Assembly (NCBI RefSeq): GCF_905171775.1
Contig: NC_053492.1
Location: 296,089,934-296,153,933 of the forward strand
Direction: 5' to 3'
Origin: Rana temporaria
Taxonomy: Eukaryota > Chordata > Amphibia > Anura > Ranidae
Length of the DNA: 64,000 nt
Below the pieces are notes generated by a model, which ran no database searches, was not told the DNA's origin, and was given only the letters and a program-made list of their open reading frames with translations. The stretch's first letter is position 1. Each line of letters opens with the position of its first letter. Positions 33,497 through 45,311 of the stretch are shown here, piece by piece. A program made the translations under genes and the position numbers.

Positions 33497-33889
33497 ACAT
33501 GGATTTGCAATGCCCTGTTTGATTGAAGCAGTTCTGTGTAAAAATATTAAAATTTCCAATCCTTGAGCGATAGTAGCAGGCCATTTTTTACATTAATTGG
33601 CAGCCTGAAGTTTAACCAATCAAATACAGTGAGTTCAATTAACCTGGATTTAAAAAAGTAAAGATTTGTTTTTTTAGAAGGAACATTTGTAAATGTTACT
33701 TGTGCCTAGTACACTGCAGCCTGCTTCCGATTTATTCATTCTGTGGATCAGTGATATCTAAACCCCCTGCTACTGCTCCTTGACTATTCCTCCATCAGTC
33801 ATCAGATACCCAATCATGAAGGGGGACAGCCCTGACATGGGAGAACAAAGCCCTGGCTCTACAGAACCACCTTCATCCAGAGACACATA

Positions 33890-34535
33890 GGTAGATTCAG
33901 TAAGAGTTAGGCCGGCTTATCAGTAGATAAGCCTACCTAACTCAGAATCTACGCCGACTTATGTTTAAGTGTATGCTCAAACAGAGATACGCTTAAACAT
34001 ATCTAAGATTGCAATTTTTCGGATGGCCGCTAGGTGGCGCTTCCATTGCGGTCGGCGTAGAATATGTAAATGAGTTGATACGCCGATTCACGAACGTACG
34101 CCCGGCCGACGCATTACTTTTACGCCGTTTAAGTTAGGCATTATCAGGCCTAAAGTTATTCCATCTATTAGATGGAATAACAATGTTAAAGTATGGCCGC
34201 CGTTCTCGCTTCGAGATTCAAAATTTTTACGTCGTTTGCGTAAGTCGTCCGCGAATATCGAATTACGTCGTTTATGTCCACGTCGAAATCAATAGGCCGT
34301 GCGGCGGATGTAGCCGCAATGCACACTGGGAAATGTAGGCGCCCGGCGCATGCGCAGTAAAGAGAAAACTTCAAAAACGTAAGGTCAAGCCTTATTAACA
34401 TAAAACACGCCCCCCTTACACACATTTGAATTTGGCACCCTTACGCCCGCCCGCTTTAGGCTACGTCGCCGTAAGTTAGCAGGCAAGTACATTGTGAATC
34501 ATGTACTTGCCTCGCTAACTTACGTCCAACAGGCC
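33890..34535. mobile_element. GGCCCAGATTCA-type element, truncated
   Basis: Starts GGTAGATTCAGTAAGAG with an immediate hairpin (GGCTTATCAG / GATAAGCC). It contains the family block GGCCGCTAGGTGGCGCTTCC and ends near CTCGCTAACTTACGTCC without the expected terminal inverted repeat. Confidence 0.65.
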
Positions 34536-35994
34536 CCATTTAAGAATGTTTAGTCTGTCTATTGCCCAATACTACACATCTTGAGGGAGAGGTGCAAAGT
34601 TGCCAATATTTAAAGAAAAATTCCAGGAACCTTTTTTTGCGATGTAAACAGCAAACCATTGTAAGCAGAGAATGTACTTTAATTAGGTTTGGGGCATTTA
34701 TAAAAAATTCTAGCTGCGTATGGCTACCTTAATCCTTCTTTGCTCTAAACTAGAAGAACATTTTCAAAGGTGATGTCATCAGGGGAGGCCTGTCGGCTCT
34801 TCCGGGTTCAGCTGCCAGGCCTCATGATGATTTATGCATCACTAGGCCCGTCCACCCCTCTTATCAGTGAAAGAGTATGCCTCCTAGAATATGTGACGCG
34901 CATATCCCAGGAGGCACAGTGGTCAAAATGTGCGCCATTCGTCTAGGCGAGTGCATTAGGGTGAGGGCAAAAAAATAAAAAAAGGGGTAGAGAGGAGGGA
35001 ACTTGGCACTGAAGGCAAAGATATGCTTTAAGTAAAAAATTATAATTGCACATATATTTGCAGATGAAAAATTGTGCATATTTTTTACACGGGTCTGCAA
35101 AACATTACATCCACAATCAGTGGATCGTGGGTGCAATGTCAGGCTCTTGCACACTCCCCCTCCAGATTCCTGCCTGTATCTCTGTACAGGGTTTCACTTT
35201 TTAATGTTGGAAGAAGATTCATGAGATGCAAGTGTGCCGATCAGTACACTCATGGTCCATTGAGATCTAGAAGTCTGTCTGGTGGGCAGGACCTGTAGTT
35301 TACTCATTCACAGATCAATGTGAATGAATGATGCAGCTGTTCGGGTGGAGCCCCACACAGCTGAGCCGATTTGAAATGTGACAGTGGTTCATGGGGTAAG
35401 GGCATTTTGTCCTTAGCAAACAATTGCATATTACACCCAAAATATCGCCTCTATGATTAAGGCCTACACAGACGAATCATGTTAGAGGGGCTTTCCTGAT
35501 GTCATGAGAGACAGCTAAAGTCATTTGTGATCATTTATTTTGTGGTTCACTATATTGGTGTGCAGTCCTGGGAAACATTTATGGCTATATGGATGGGCTT
35601 GACGTGCCCTTATCAGTAATCAAGCAGCCAACATCACTGTTTGAACTGGACAGTATATTTGACAGGAGTGTGTGAGCGGTGCTGCTTTTTATTTGGTTTA
35701 ACATGAAACATGTTGGTAAAGGTGAACATATCCTTTAAGCTGGCCATAAATGGTCAATTCAGCCAGTTCAGCAGGGACCGGACGAATCCATGTACAGTAT
35801 GATCAGCGACTGCATGCTCTGATCAGTAAAATGTTGCAGCGGGAGGGGGGCAATTTTTCAAAGCACCTTTTCTTGTGTGGATGGAGAAATCAATTCACTT
35901 TTTTATTTTATTTAGCCCACTGGCTGTTAGAAAAAAAAAAAGTAATTTAGGGAAGCATTATGTGAAAACCCTGAGCTTACCTTAAAGAATTTCA
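34536..35994. other. unassigned interval
   Basis: Mixed dispersed-repeat-like sequence without ends I can define. No supported gene. Confidence 0.35.
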
Positions 35995-36967
35995 TTAACC
36001 ACTTAAGGACCGCCTCCTGCACATATACGTCGGCAGAATGGCACGGCTGGACACAAGCACGTACAGGTACGTCCTCTTTAAGTGCCCAGCCGTGGGTCAC
36101 GGGCGCACGCCCACGACCCGGTCCGAAGCTCCGTGACCCGATCGCTGCTGGAGTCCCCCGATCGGTCCCCGGAGCTGAAGAACGGGGAGAGCTGTGTGTA
36201 AACACAGCTTCCCCGTTCTTCACTGTGGCGCCGTCATTGATTGTGTGTTCCCTTTTATAGGGAAACACAATCAATGACATCACACCTACAGCCACACCCC
36301 CCTACAGTTAGAAACACAAATGAGGTCACACTTAACCCCTTCAGCGCCCCCTTGTGGTTAACTCCCAAACTGCAATTGTCATTTTCACAGTAAACAATGC
36401 ATTTTTAATGCATTTTTTGCTGTGAAAATTACAATGGCTCCCAAAAATGTGTCAAAATTGTCCGAAGTGTCCGCCATAATGTTGCAGTCACGAAAAAAAA
36501 ATCGCTGATCGCCGGCATTAGTAGTAAAAAAAAAAAAAATAATAAAAATGCAATTAAACTATCCCCTATTTTGTAAACGCTATAAATTTTGCGCAAACCA
36601 ATCGATAAACGCTTATTGCGTTTTTTTTAACCAAAAATAGGTAGAAGAATACGTATCGGCCTAAACTGAGGAAAACAATTATTTTTTATATATTTTTGGG
36701 GGATATTTATTATAGCAAAAAGTAAAAAATATTGAATTTTTTCAAAATTGTCGCTCTATTTTTGTTTATAGCGCAAAAAATAAAAACCGCAGAGGTGATC
36801 AAATTCTACCAAAAGAAAGCTCTATTTGTGGGAAAAAAAGGACGCCAATTTTGTTTGGGAGCCACGTCGCACGACCGCGCAATTGTCAGTTAAAGCGACG
36901 CAGTGCCGAATCACAAAAACTGGCCAGGTTCTTTAGCTGCCTAAAGGCCCGGGTCTTAAGTGGTTAA
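35995..36967. mobile_element. intact TTAA-flanked piggyBac-like element
   Basis: TTAA at 35995-35998 and 36964-36967. Inverted ends CCACTTAAGGACCGC and GGCCCGGGTCTTAAGTGG. The interior has a hairpin (GAACGGGGAGAGCTGTGTGT / ACACAGCTTCCCCGTTC) and the family block with GTCGCACGACCGCGCAATTG. The clearest full-length copy of this family in the window. No transposase. Confidence 0.8.
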
Positions 36968-37051
36968 AATAGTTACTGAGCAGCCAGCAACTGTTAAGAC
37001 AACACTTTGGTCTGGAGTTTGTAATTACAATATACCATATAGTGTGTGTGC

Positions 37052-37203
37052 GTCTAGATCAGTGATGGCAAACCTTGGCACCCCAATTGTTTTGGAACTA
37101 CATTTTCCATGATGCTTATGCACCCTGCAGTGTAGCTGTGCATCATGGGAAATGTAGTTCCAAACCATTTGGGGTGCCAAGATTCGCCATTACTGGTCTA
37201 GAT
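37052..37203. mobile_element. 136-bp hAT MITE with perfect 8-bp TSD
   Basis: GTCTAGAT at 37052-37059 and 37196-37203. Ends CAGTGATGGCAAACCTTGGC and GCCAAGATTCGCCATTACTG are inverted. The interior folds back (GGAACTACATTTTCCATGAT / ATCATGGGAAATGTAGTTCC). Confidence 0.9.
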
Positions 37204-37900
37204 AATATAATTATAGAGTGCAGTGGTCATGTAAATGTTATGTATAGACCAGTGTACAAAGAACTGTGGTCAGGAGAATATAATATAGAGTGCAACTGTC
37301 ATATGTACAGTATATCATATACAACAGCAAGGGTTATATACTGTATAGCAGTCATACTGCTGCTGACTGCTACACTCAGATGCCTCCCCTCATCACTGTT
37401 TACCTCTGCAACCTATTTTCACCACTCCACCACCAGCATTCCTGAACACCTTTCACCACTGTTTCCCCTACATACCTCCTCCATTACTGCACCCTAAGCA
37501 TACGTTTAACATCACAGTATCCCTTTCGAAACACCTCTGCCACCACTATTGGCACTATGTACCCTATTGCACACCTTTGCCACCACTGTACTCATGGCAA
37601 ACTTTTACCACCATCTCTTCCACCACTGTACACCCCCCCCCACCCCGACACCTTTGCCACCACTGTACCCCTTTGCACACCTTTACCTCCCCATGTACCC
37701 CTTTTGCACACCTCTGTCACTACTGTACAGCTTCACACACCTCTGCTATCACTGTACCCCATCGCACACATTTACCCCCACTGTACCCCTTAGCATACCT
37801 TTATCACCACTGTATCCATCTCACACACCTCTGCCACCACTGTACCCTATTGCACAGCTTTAAACACCACTATACCCCATTGGACACCTTTACCACCACC

Positions 37901-38082
37901 ATACCTTCCCCAGAACACTGCACAAACAGAGAAACAGCAAACGGTGGGATGATAAAAGTTGACGCGTTTCACATTGTTATACAATGCTTAGTCATAGCTT
38001 AACTGGATTTTTCTGAGTCCACACTCACCACCGAGGTGCACTCATCTGGAGCGGCGGTCTCTTTCCCCATACCTTCCCCAGA
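37901..38082 (-). mobile_element. short retroposed element with 14-bp TSD (copy C)
   Basis: ATACCTTCCCCAGA occurs at 37901-37914 and 38069-38082, bounding a 154-bp insert. On minus it begins 7 bp before GAGACCGCCGCTCCAG (38061-38046), a 16-bp identity with copy A near the same end. It then carries the ATGACTAA-stem-GAAACGCGTC motif (37995-37961) and a tail with CCCACCGTTTGCTGTTTC resembling copy A's CCCACTGTATGCTGTTG. This is a compact member of the copy-A family without the foldback arms. Confidence 0.85.
37961..37995 (-). ncRNA. hammerhead-like structured motif (copy C)
   Basis: On minus: ATGACTAA (37995-37988), stem GCATTGT (37987-37981), loop ATA, stem ACAATGT (37977-37971), then GAAACGCGTC (37970-37961). 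Compared with copy A the distal stem changes from TA/TA pairs to TGT/ACA pairs, a compensatory change. Confidence 0.45.
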
Positions 38083-38244
38083 CACCTCTGCCACCACTGA
38101 ATACCATTGCACACCTCTGCCATCACTGTGCACCTTACAAACACACCTCTGTACCCCATCGCACACCTTTATCACCACTGTACCCATACCTACCTGCTAC
38201 AGCATTAATACGATGCTGCAAGCTGTCCCCCCACAGGCTCCAAG

Positions 38245-38990
38245 CCTGAGAACTGAGTGATCCCATGACCACTGATTACTCAGTTCTCGGTTCTGCTCAG
38301 AGCACTGTTGACTGTGAACACAGAGTTGACTGTCAGTAAATGCTCTGTGCTCTGCCCCTCCAGCATTTACTGGAGCTCCTTGGCTGGAGTGGGGGCGGAG
38401 GCAGCTCGCTCAGACTCTCAGCAGCTGCCTGTTATTTTTTTCTATCTCTCCAGAGTCTGAAGAGGCTAACTGATGTCCGCTAACAGCAGGCTTGAGACCT
38501 CTGTTGGCGGATTTTGGGTCACAGGACAGCAGAACTAAGTGCACTCCTGTGACACACATGGTAAGTATGGCTGAAAGAGCTTTTCCCATACTTCTCTTTT
38601 AAAGCTAAACTCCAGACAAATATAGGAGGTGTATAAAAGAAACAAATTAATGCAGCACTGTATTCCTTATACAGCTGGATTTGACTTCATATCAGCCCCA
38701 TACCATCCCCAAAGTCAGCAACAGAGACGTAAAGGCAGGACTAGGAACTAATATGCTATGCTGTGTGAAAATATGTTGGCATAGAAAGTCCTAGAAGAAG
38801 AGGAGAGCAGATGGATAACCTCATGAATCTGCAACTTGTTGACATAGAACATGCTAACAGAAGAAGAGAGCAGAGGGATAGAGCCTATTGCTCTTTCACT
38901 GTAAAATTAGGAGGCTGTAGGGAGAAGAGAGGACACCACTGATAATGCTATAAAATCTCCACACTGTGCCTGAATTTTACAATTAATGCC
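38245..38990. other. unassigned, starts with a hairpin shared with 4.3 kb
   Basis: AGAACTGAGTGATC and ACTCAGTTCTCGG repeat the 4.3-kb hairpin theme. The rest has no recognised feature. Confidence 0.4.
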
Positions 38991-39268
38991 TGTGGTATAC
39001 AGCATAATTATGCAAAGAACCATCTGCAATTGGATGAGAGGTCAGTCACATGATTTGGCAAATCATAAGACTGGGGTCTCGTCCCCCTGGTTTTGAAAAT
39101 GTCTGCCTAGTGAAGGTCCACCTTGAAAGGTCTTTGTGAACAAAACCTAGATGTCTTTGGGGTTCTTAATAAGAATATCACCATACTTTATATGTTTTCT
39201 TGATGTCCATACATACTGTATGTATTATCCACTATACAACATGACATTTTTTTAAGAATGTTCCTTAC

Positions 39269-39374
39269 CTGATGAGCCTGTGGCCATTGTTTGCAGTTGT
39301 GCGCTGGGACCAAGTTTGATCTTAGAATGAGGAGACAGCAATGATGGAGCAGGCAGCGAGACACTGGAACCATT
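39269..39374 (-). CDS. candidate internal exon of an unidentified host gene
   Basis: Read on minus, a pyrimidine-rich tract (TTTCACTTTTTTACAG, ending at 39375) precedes a 106-nt segment followed by a consensus donor GTAAGGAA (39268-39261). One frame is open throughout and starts NGSSVSLPAPSLLSPHSKIK, then LGPSAQLQTMATGSS; another frame is also open. The Ser/Pro-rich composition suits a disordered part of a nuclear or scaffold protein, but I do not recognise the gene. Length 106 (35 codons plus 1) would leave phase 1 at the donor. It is flanked by single-copy-looking DNA, unlike nearly everything else here. It could be a chance splice-site pair. Confidence 0.5.
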
Positions 39375-39807
39375 CTGTAAAAAAGTGAAATGCCAAGTCA
39401 GTCTAGGAACACGCTATAATCAACATAAGTTATAATAAGGTACAGGCATGGTGTATACATTTTAACACTGTTAGGATATATTCCAATATCATTGATTCTT
39501 GGGTATCCATTTTTCAGCATTCTTACAATTCAAGAAAGTAACATACATTTAAAGTAATCAATGACACTCCATTTTCAAACGGATTAACAAAACAAAAGGC
39601 TTGTGTCAATGGCATCACTTTGTGACAACTCTGGGTACTTTTTAGTTTTCACGGACAGGTGCATTTGGCCTGCAGTTGACCTCCTTTTGACCTGCTTCAA
39701 GTGGGTTTTGCATTCCCAAAGACTTTCATGAGAATGCAAAACCTGTTGGAAAACAAAAGCCTGTCAACACAGGCCCTGATTTTTTTTACCTGTAAGACAA
39801 AAATAAA

Positions 39808-40122
39808 TCTATATATATAAAACTCAACGTGTGTGTGTGTATGTATGTATGTATGTTCCAGCATCACGTCCAAACGGCTAAAGATATTAACATGAAACTT
39901 GGCACACATGTTAATTATATGTCAGCAACAAACATAGGATAGGTGGTTTAACCCTTACCCACCCCCATTTGCCATGGTCGGGGTTTTCCTTTAAAGTCCC
40001 ATTCAACTCTATGGGAAATACATGTTACTTCATAACTTCCAAACGGCTGTAGATATTTTGATAACACTTGGTCACATGTTACTTATATGTCCACTTAAAC
40101 TATAGGATAGTTAATTTATCCC
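39808..40122 (+). mobile_element. candidate Helitron 5' end
   Basis: A|TCTATATATATAAAACTC at 39807 matches the usual 5'-TC and A-T insertion context of Helitrons. It is followed by a GTGTGTATG run and two direct homologous segments (CCAAACGGCTAAAGATATT and CCAAACGGCTGTAGATATT). No 3' hairpin-CTRR end is visible because a TTAA element begins at 40123. Confidence 0.4.
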
Positions 40123-40641
40123 TTAACCACTAGCCGACCGCCCACCGCCGCTCTACGTCGGCAAGTTGGCTCGGCTGGGCGAGAGCACGTAGTATAACGT
40201 CCTCTCTCCCAGCCGCCACTAGGGGCGGGCGCGCGCGCCCCCCGCTCGCCCCCGACTCCCGTGCGTGTGCCCGGCGGGCGCGATCGCCGCCGGGCACACG
40301 CGATCGCTCGTTCCAGAGCGGGGACCGGGAGCTGTGTGTGTAAACACACAGCTCTCGGTCCTGTCAGCAGGGGAAATGCTGATCTTCTGTTCATACAATG
40401 TATGAACCGAGGATCAGTGTTTCCCCTAGTGAGGCCACCCCCCCCACAGTAAGAACACACCCAGGCATACTTAACCCCTTCCCCGCCCCCTAGTGTTAAC
40501 CCCTTCACTGCCAGTGGCATTTTTATAGTAATCCAATGCATTTTTATAGCACTGATCGCTATAAAAATGCCAATGGTCCCAAAAATGTGTCAAAAGTGTC
40601 CGAAGTGTTCGCCATAATGTCGCAATACTGAAAAAAAATCG
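40123..40641. mobile_element. TTAA-type element, 3'-truncated
   Basis: TTAA at 40123-40126, then CCACTAGCCGACCG; closely matches the left half of the 6240 copy (GGCGGGCGCGATCGCCGCC hairpin, AATGCTGATCTTCTGTTCAT). It stops at a poly-A tract near 40640 where the sequence changes abruptly. Confidence 0.75.
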
Positions 40642-41125
40642 AGGGGCGGAATACACGGGCGGAATACACATAAACCATATTCACTTACAATAACAAATAG
40701 GAAAATATGTAACCACTCCATCAGCAGGTACCTGGGTATTCTGCATGCCCCCAACACCAGACTTGGTGTGACATCACTGAGAGTGTGCAAAAAAACTATT
40801 TATGACATGCAGGAGGAAATATGTCTATGGATATTGTCACGGAAGGTCCCCGCACTCAGAACGAATGCTCCCCTCAGATACTGCTTCCCATAGTCTCGAC
40901 ATAGATACCAGATATTTTAGCTGCCTTGTAACACACAACGAGACGAGACTTGTATGTGTGCTAAGTATGGAATCTTTAATAGCATCAAAAACACAATCTC
41001 TTATACAGTAAAGAGGAGGTGACCAGAACAATAATTAACATGAGCTAATTTATCTAATCATTTAGCCAGACAAGGTGAGTAGACGCCCCGGCTCTTCATT
41101 CATCTGCTGTACAATACACAATCTC
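40642..41125. other. unassigned interval
   Basis: TGTCACGGAAGGTCCCCGC at about 40836 resembles an LTR start, but no matching CA-end or TSD was found. Nothing else. Confidence 0.35.
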
Positions 41126-41657
41126 TTAAAGCGGAGATTCACCCGTACAATATACTTTTTCCCCTTAGCTTCATGCTCGTTTTGTCTAGGGGAATCGGCT
41201 AGTTGTTTTAAAATATGAGCTGTACTTACGGTTTACGAGATGCATCCTCTCCGTCGCTTCCGGGTATGGGCTGCGGGACTGGGCGTTCCTATTTTGATTG
41301 ACAGTCTTCCGAGAGGCTTCCGACGGTCGCATCCATCGCGTCACGATTTTCCGAAAGAAGCTGTACTTACCGTTTTCGAGATGCAGGCGCAGTATAGAGC
41401 CGCACCGACGTTCGGCTTCTTTCGGCTACTAGTGACGCGATGGATGCGACCGTCAGAAGCCTCTCGGAAGACTGTCAATCAAGAAGGAACGCCCGCTCCC
41501 GAAGACCCATACCCGGAAGCGACGGAGAAGATGCATCTCGAAAACGGTAAGTACAGCTCATATTTTAAAACAACTAGCCGATTCCCCTAGACAAAACGAG
41601 CATTAATCTAAGGGGATTGTCTGAAAAAATAGATTAATGGGTGAACTCCCGCTTTAA
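41126..41657. mobile_element. TTAA-flanked foldback DNA element
   Basis: TTAA at 41126-41129 and 41654-41657 with inverted ends AGCGGAGATTCACCC and GGGTGAACTCCCGCT. The arms extend inward about 220 bp (for example GGCTAGTTGTTTTAAAATAT / ATATTTTAAAACAACTAGCC; GACGGTCGCATCCATCGCGT / ACGCGATGGATGCGACCGTC). The centre is near 41390. The 116-codon frame on + is an artefact of the arms. Confidence 0.8.
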
Positions 41658-42721
41658 GCGTAAACACAGGACATCTTCACACACACAATAGAGGCAATTA
41701 GCACAAAGAATAGAGATATAGCTGCAGGTGAGGACATTAACATTAACATTAACATCCAGCAGTATGAAAGAGTCACATCTACAATTAACCCGTTGAGTTC
41801 AGAATCAACCAACTTAAAATAGTCCTACAGATCTTGGAATATAATGTGGATAATAAATACATAATAATCCCATCTCAGGTATTCCAAGATATCATTCTTC
41901 AGGCATCCTATGCCCCTAGCGGTCATAGGATGATTTTAGACATAAGAAGATATCTTCTGAACATCCCTACTGACATATCTCAAAATAAAGTGTGTGTTTG
42001 CATTCTTTGCATAAAGGTAAAAAATTATAGTAATGTTTAGGTAGTAGTACCCCCCTGCCCTTTACACTTGCCTGAACCCTCATTCAATCCAGCACTGTAC
42101 TCATCAGCAGCTTCTCCCTCTCCTCACTTCCTGTCACACAGGCTTTGCTAAGGAAACCATTGGCTCCTACTGCTGTTAATGAAAGCCAGGGACGAAGAAG
42201 CAGGGTGCAAGGCCAAGTCCCATTGTCTAAGTCAATAGACGTAGCCAGGGAGGCTTGGGAGTGAGCCTGCACGAGTGCTTCCATAGGAAGTGGCTTTCTA
42301 TGGGGGTACTCAAGAAGGGGGAGGATTCAGAGGAGCCAGCGAGGGACCCGAAAAGAGGTTTGGAGGAGGCAAGTATAAACCTCAGTAATATAAAAAAAAA
42401 AAAATGATATTACAATTATTTTAGATAATGATGCATTCCAACGCTAAAAATGCAGACTTCTGTTTTAGTACATGTACACCCTAACATAACTATTTAGTTT
42501 TCCACAAAGGATCAAGTCTATGCAGTTTTGTTCGCTCAGTCACTACATTGGGAAAATATGTGACAGGAGGAGAACACAGTAGAACAACTGGGACACAAGG
42601 AAATAACTCTGTCACCCTATAGCAGAAGTGCCCGCACAAGGACCTTATGGCAGGATCCTCAGGTATTATATCAATAAACGTTATAGATTAAAAAAAAATT
42701 AAAACAACTTTTGATATTACC
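41658..42721. other. unassigned interval
   Basis: 42040-42390 resembles parts of 48800-49700 (TGACA..GG..TTTGCTAAGG; GGGACCCGAAAAGAGG, GGCAAGTAT), suggesting an old dispersed repeat. No gene. Confidence 0.35.
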
Positions 42722-43195
42722 TTAAAGCAGATCTAAAATCCTAACCTGATTAAATTACATTTTCTAAAGCACAATGATAAGAGATTGTTGTCTAAACAAA
42801 ACAATATTTTTACCTTTTTTTTTCCATGTCGGTGCTGATTATATCCTCTGGCCTTTTTAGCTACTTCCTTTACACATACATATGCTTTTGTGGCAGCTAT
42901 GCATCACTGTTTTTGGACTGATTTACTAATAGTGCAAGGGTACACCATTCCTTCAGAATATGACCGTTTGCACTCTCCATGATGGCTACATGTGACAGGG
43001 TGAAAATGCAGGAGCGTATTGGGGGAGAGGTGTCACCCCATAACTGAACTGCCTGTGCAAGGACCTTCAAGATCACCAGGTATTGTTTTAATGACAGCTG
43101 CATGTTTAAAAAGAATAAGAAGCAACTTTTGAAATTTACATAAATGTGCTAAAGCTCATGTCAGATTTTAGTGATTGGGCCTGGAACTACTTTAA
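42722..43195. mobile_element. possible TTAA-flanked element
   Basis: TTAA at 42722-42725 and 43192-43195 with weak inverted ends AGCAGATCTAAAATC and GATTTTAGTG...CTACT. Internal GTGCAAGGACCTTCAAGATC is repeated, diverged, at about 42634. Non-coding. Confidence 0.4.
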
Positions 43196-43979
43196 CATGT
43201 TTATTTAAATATTGGTTCAAATATATTTTAAACACTTATGACAACCCACAAATTCTTTAACATTAAAAGGTAACTGAATTAAAAGATGTGTTTGTGTATA
43301 ATGAAGCAACCTTTTTTAAGAAATATAGGTTGTGGAAAAGATTGCTTAACACCTTCACAACAAGTAGTAGTGTTGGTTAAGATAGCCAGTACATTATACT
43401 CATTTTTCACAACCTATTTCTGCTTGCTTCATGCAAAAAAACCACAGTGCTGTCAAAATGAATGTTTACTACGATCTGTGCTACACCAAGATAAAACTTC
43501 ATGAGGAAAGTACTTTTATGTAATTAAAGGAGTACAAAAGCCCAGAGAAATAATGTGTTTATGTTCATGGAAACTGCTTTGCCTTTTTAAACCTCTGTTA
43601 AATTAATGCAAATAATGACTGTGCAGTGTTCCTAAAATTCATGCAAAATAAGTTCTTCAACAGCTTTGAAAAAAACATTAATTTAAGACATGAAAAGAAT
43701 TTCTTCTTTGTTACCAAAGTCTTCAGTTGTATGACTTGATAAAACATTCTATTTGCATACAGGCTTGCAAGTCAAATTAGTTTCTAGTAAAGAAATCTAA
43801 AAAAGATTTTAGTGATATTAGTCCCCATATAACCTTTTTTCATTAGAACATTGCCATTTCCATTTTAAACACATACAAACTGTCTACTGTATGTATAAAA
43901 GAAGTGCATGTGTTACATGACTGAAAAAAATTAAATGACATGAAACATGCAAAACACAAGTGTACCCTATAAAGACTAT
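43196..43979. other. unassigned interval
   Basis: AT-rich. No feature recognised. Confidence 0.4.
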
Positions 43980-44719
43980 GGCCCAGATTCTCAAAGGACT
44001 TACGACGGCGCAGCGCCATGTACGCAGTCGTAAGTCCTAATCTGACCCGTCGTATCTATGCGTCTGATTCTTAGAATCAGTTACGCATAGATATCCATTA
44101 GATCCGACAGGCGTAAGTCTCTTACACCGTCGGATCTTAACTGCATTTTTTTTTGGACCGCTAGGTGGCGCTTCCGCCGAATTCAGCGTTGAGTATTCAA
44201 ATTAGCTAGATACGCGTATTCCGGAAAGTACGCGCAGCCGACGCAGTAAAGTTACGTCGTTTACGTTAGGCTTTTCCCGGCGTAAAGTTGCCCCTGCTAT
44301 ATGAGGCGCAATGTTAAGTATGGCCGTCGTTTCCGCGTCAAAATTTTAAAAAGTTACGTCGTTTGCGCAAGTCGTCTGTGAATGGGGCTGGACGTCATTT
44401 ACGTTCACATCGAAACCAATGACGTCCTTGCGGCGTACTTTGGAGCAATGCACACTGGAAAATTCCACGGATGGCGCATGCGCCGTTCCGCAAAAACATC
44501 AATCACGTCGGGTCACAGTAGTTTTACATAAAACACGCCCCCCTGATCCAAATTTGAATTAGGCGGGCTTACGCCAGCCCCATTTACGCTACGCCGCCGC
44601 AACTTACGGAGCAAGTGCTTTGAGAATACAGCACTTGCCCGTGTAAGTTGCGGAGGCGTAACGTAAATCAGATACGTTACGCCCGCACAATTTTACGCGG
44701 CTCTACGTGAATCCGGGCC
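43980..44719. mobile_element. GGCCCAGATTC-type element, full length
   Basis: Ends GGCCCAGATTCTCAAAGG and GTGAATCCGGGCC are inverted. It contains the same CCGCTAGGTGGCGCTTCCG block as 16185 and 33890 and ends with a hairpin (GCAAGTGCTTTGAGAATACA / TGTAAGTTGC side). Confidence 0.75.
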
Positions 44720-44798
44720 TGAAAAACCAAAAAATTCAGGCAAAAGCAGGGCCTATGAATTAAACAACACAGATGCAATAAGCATATACAAATTGCAT

Positions 44799-45311
44799 TT
44801 AACCGGTTAAGACCCCGACCATTATTACCAGGTTGAGGACCTTGCCCCTTTTTGCGATTCGGCACTGCGTCCCTTTAACTGAATTGCGCGGTTGTGTGAC
44901 GCGGCTCCCAAACAAAATTTGCTTCTTTTTTCCCCCCACAAATAGACCTTTCTTTTGGTGGTATTTGATCACCTCTGCGGTTTTTATTTTTTGCGCTATA
45001 AACAAAAATAGAGCTATAATAAATATCCCCCAAAAAGATATAAAAAACATTTTTTTTCCTCAGTTTAGGCCGATACATATTCTTCTACCTATTTTTGGTA
45101 AAAAAATAAAAATAAAAAAAAAAATCGCAATAATCGTTTATCGATAGGTTTGCGCAAAATTTATAGCGTTTACAAAATAGGGCATAGTTTTATGGCTTTT
45201 TTATTACTACTAATGGCTGGGCTCTTAAAGAGGACGTATATATAGGCCCATGTGCCCAGCCGTGCCATTCTTTCGACGTATATAGTCGTGCGGCGATCCT
45301 TAAGTGGTTAA
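44799..45311. mobile_element. internally deleted TTAA element
   Basis: TTAA at 44799-44802 and 45308-45311. Left end CCGGTTAAGACCCCGACC; right end GTCGTGCGGCGATCCTTAAGTGG. Orientation is opposite to the 35995 copy, and the middle GC-rich portion is mostly missing (505 bp against 965 bp). Confidence 0.7.

Larger units (their letters stand above)
37430..38190. repeat. degenerate CACCACTGTACCCC minisatellite
   Basis: Tandem units of roughly 25-45 bp built on ACACCTTTGCCACCACTGTA. It is interrupted at 37915-38068 by a retroposed insertion. Threonine/histidine/proline-rich frames through it are repeat artefacts. Confidence 0.8.

Noticed and set aside
33203..33526. 107-codon ORF as a gene
   Set aside because: No domain, and it lies between the inverted ends of a candidate MITE; AT-rich composition makes chance frames likely.
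37549..38002. Thr/His/Pro-rich frames of 78-141 codons
   Set aside because: Degenerate CACCACTGTACCCC tandem array, interrupted by a retroposed insertion.
40836..41125. LTR start TGTCACGGAAGGTCCCCGC
   Set aside because: No matching CA terminus, TSD or internal retroviral sequence was found, so not reported as a feature.
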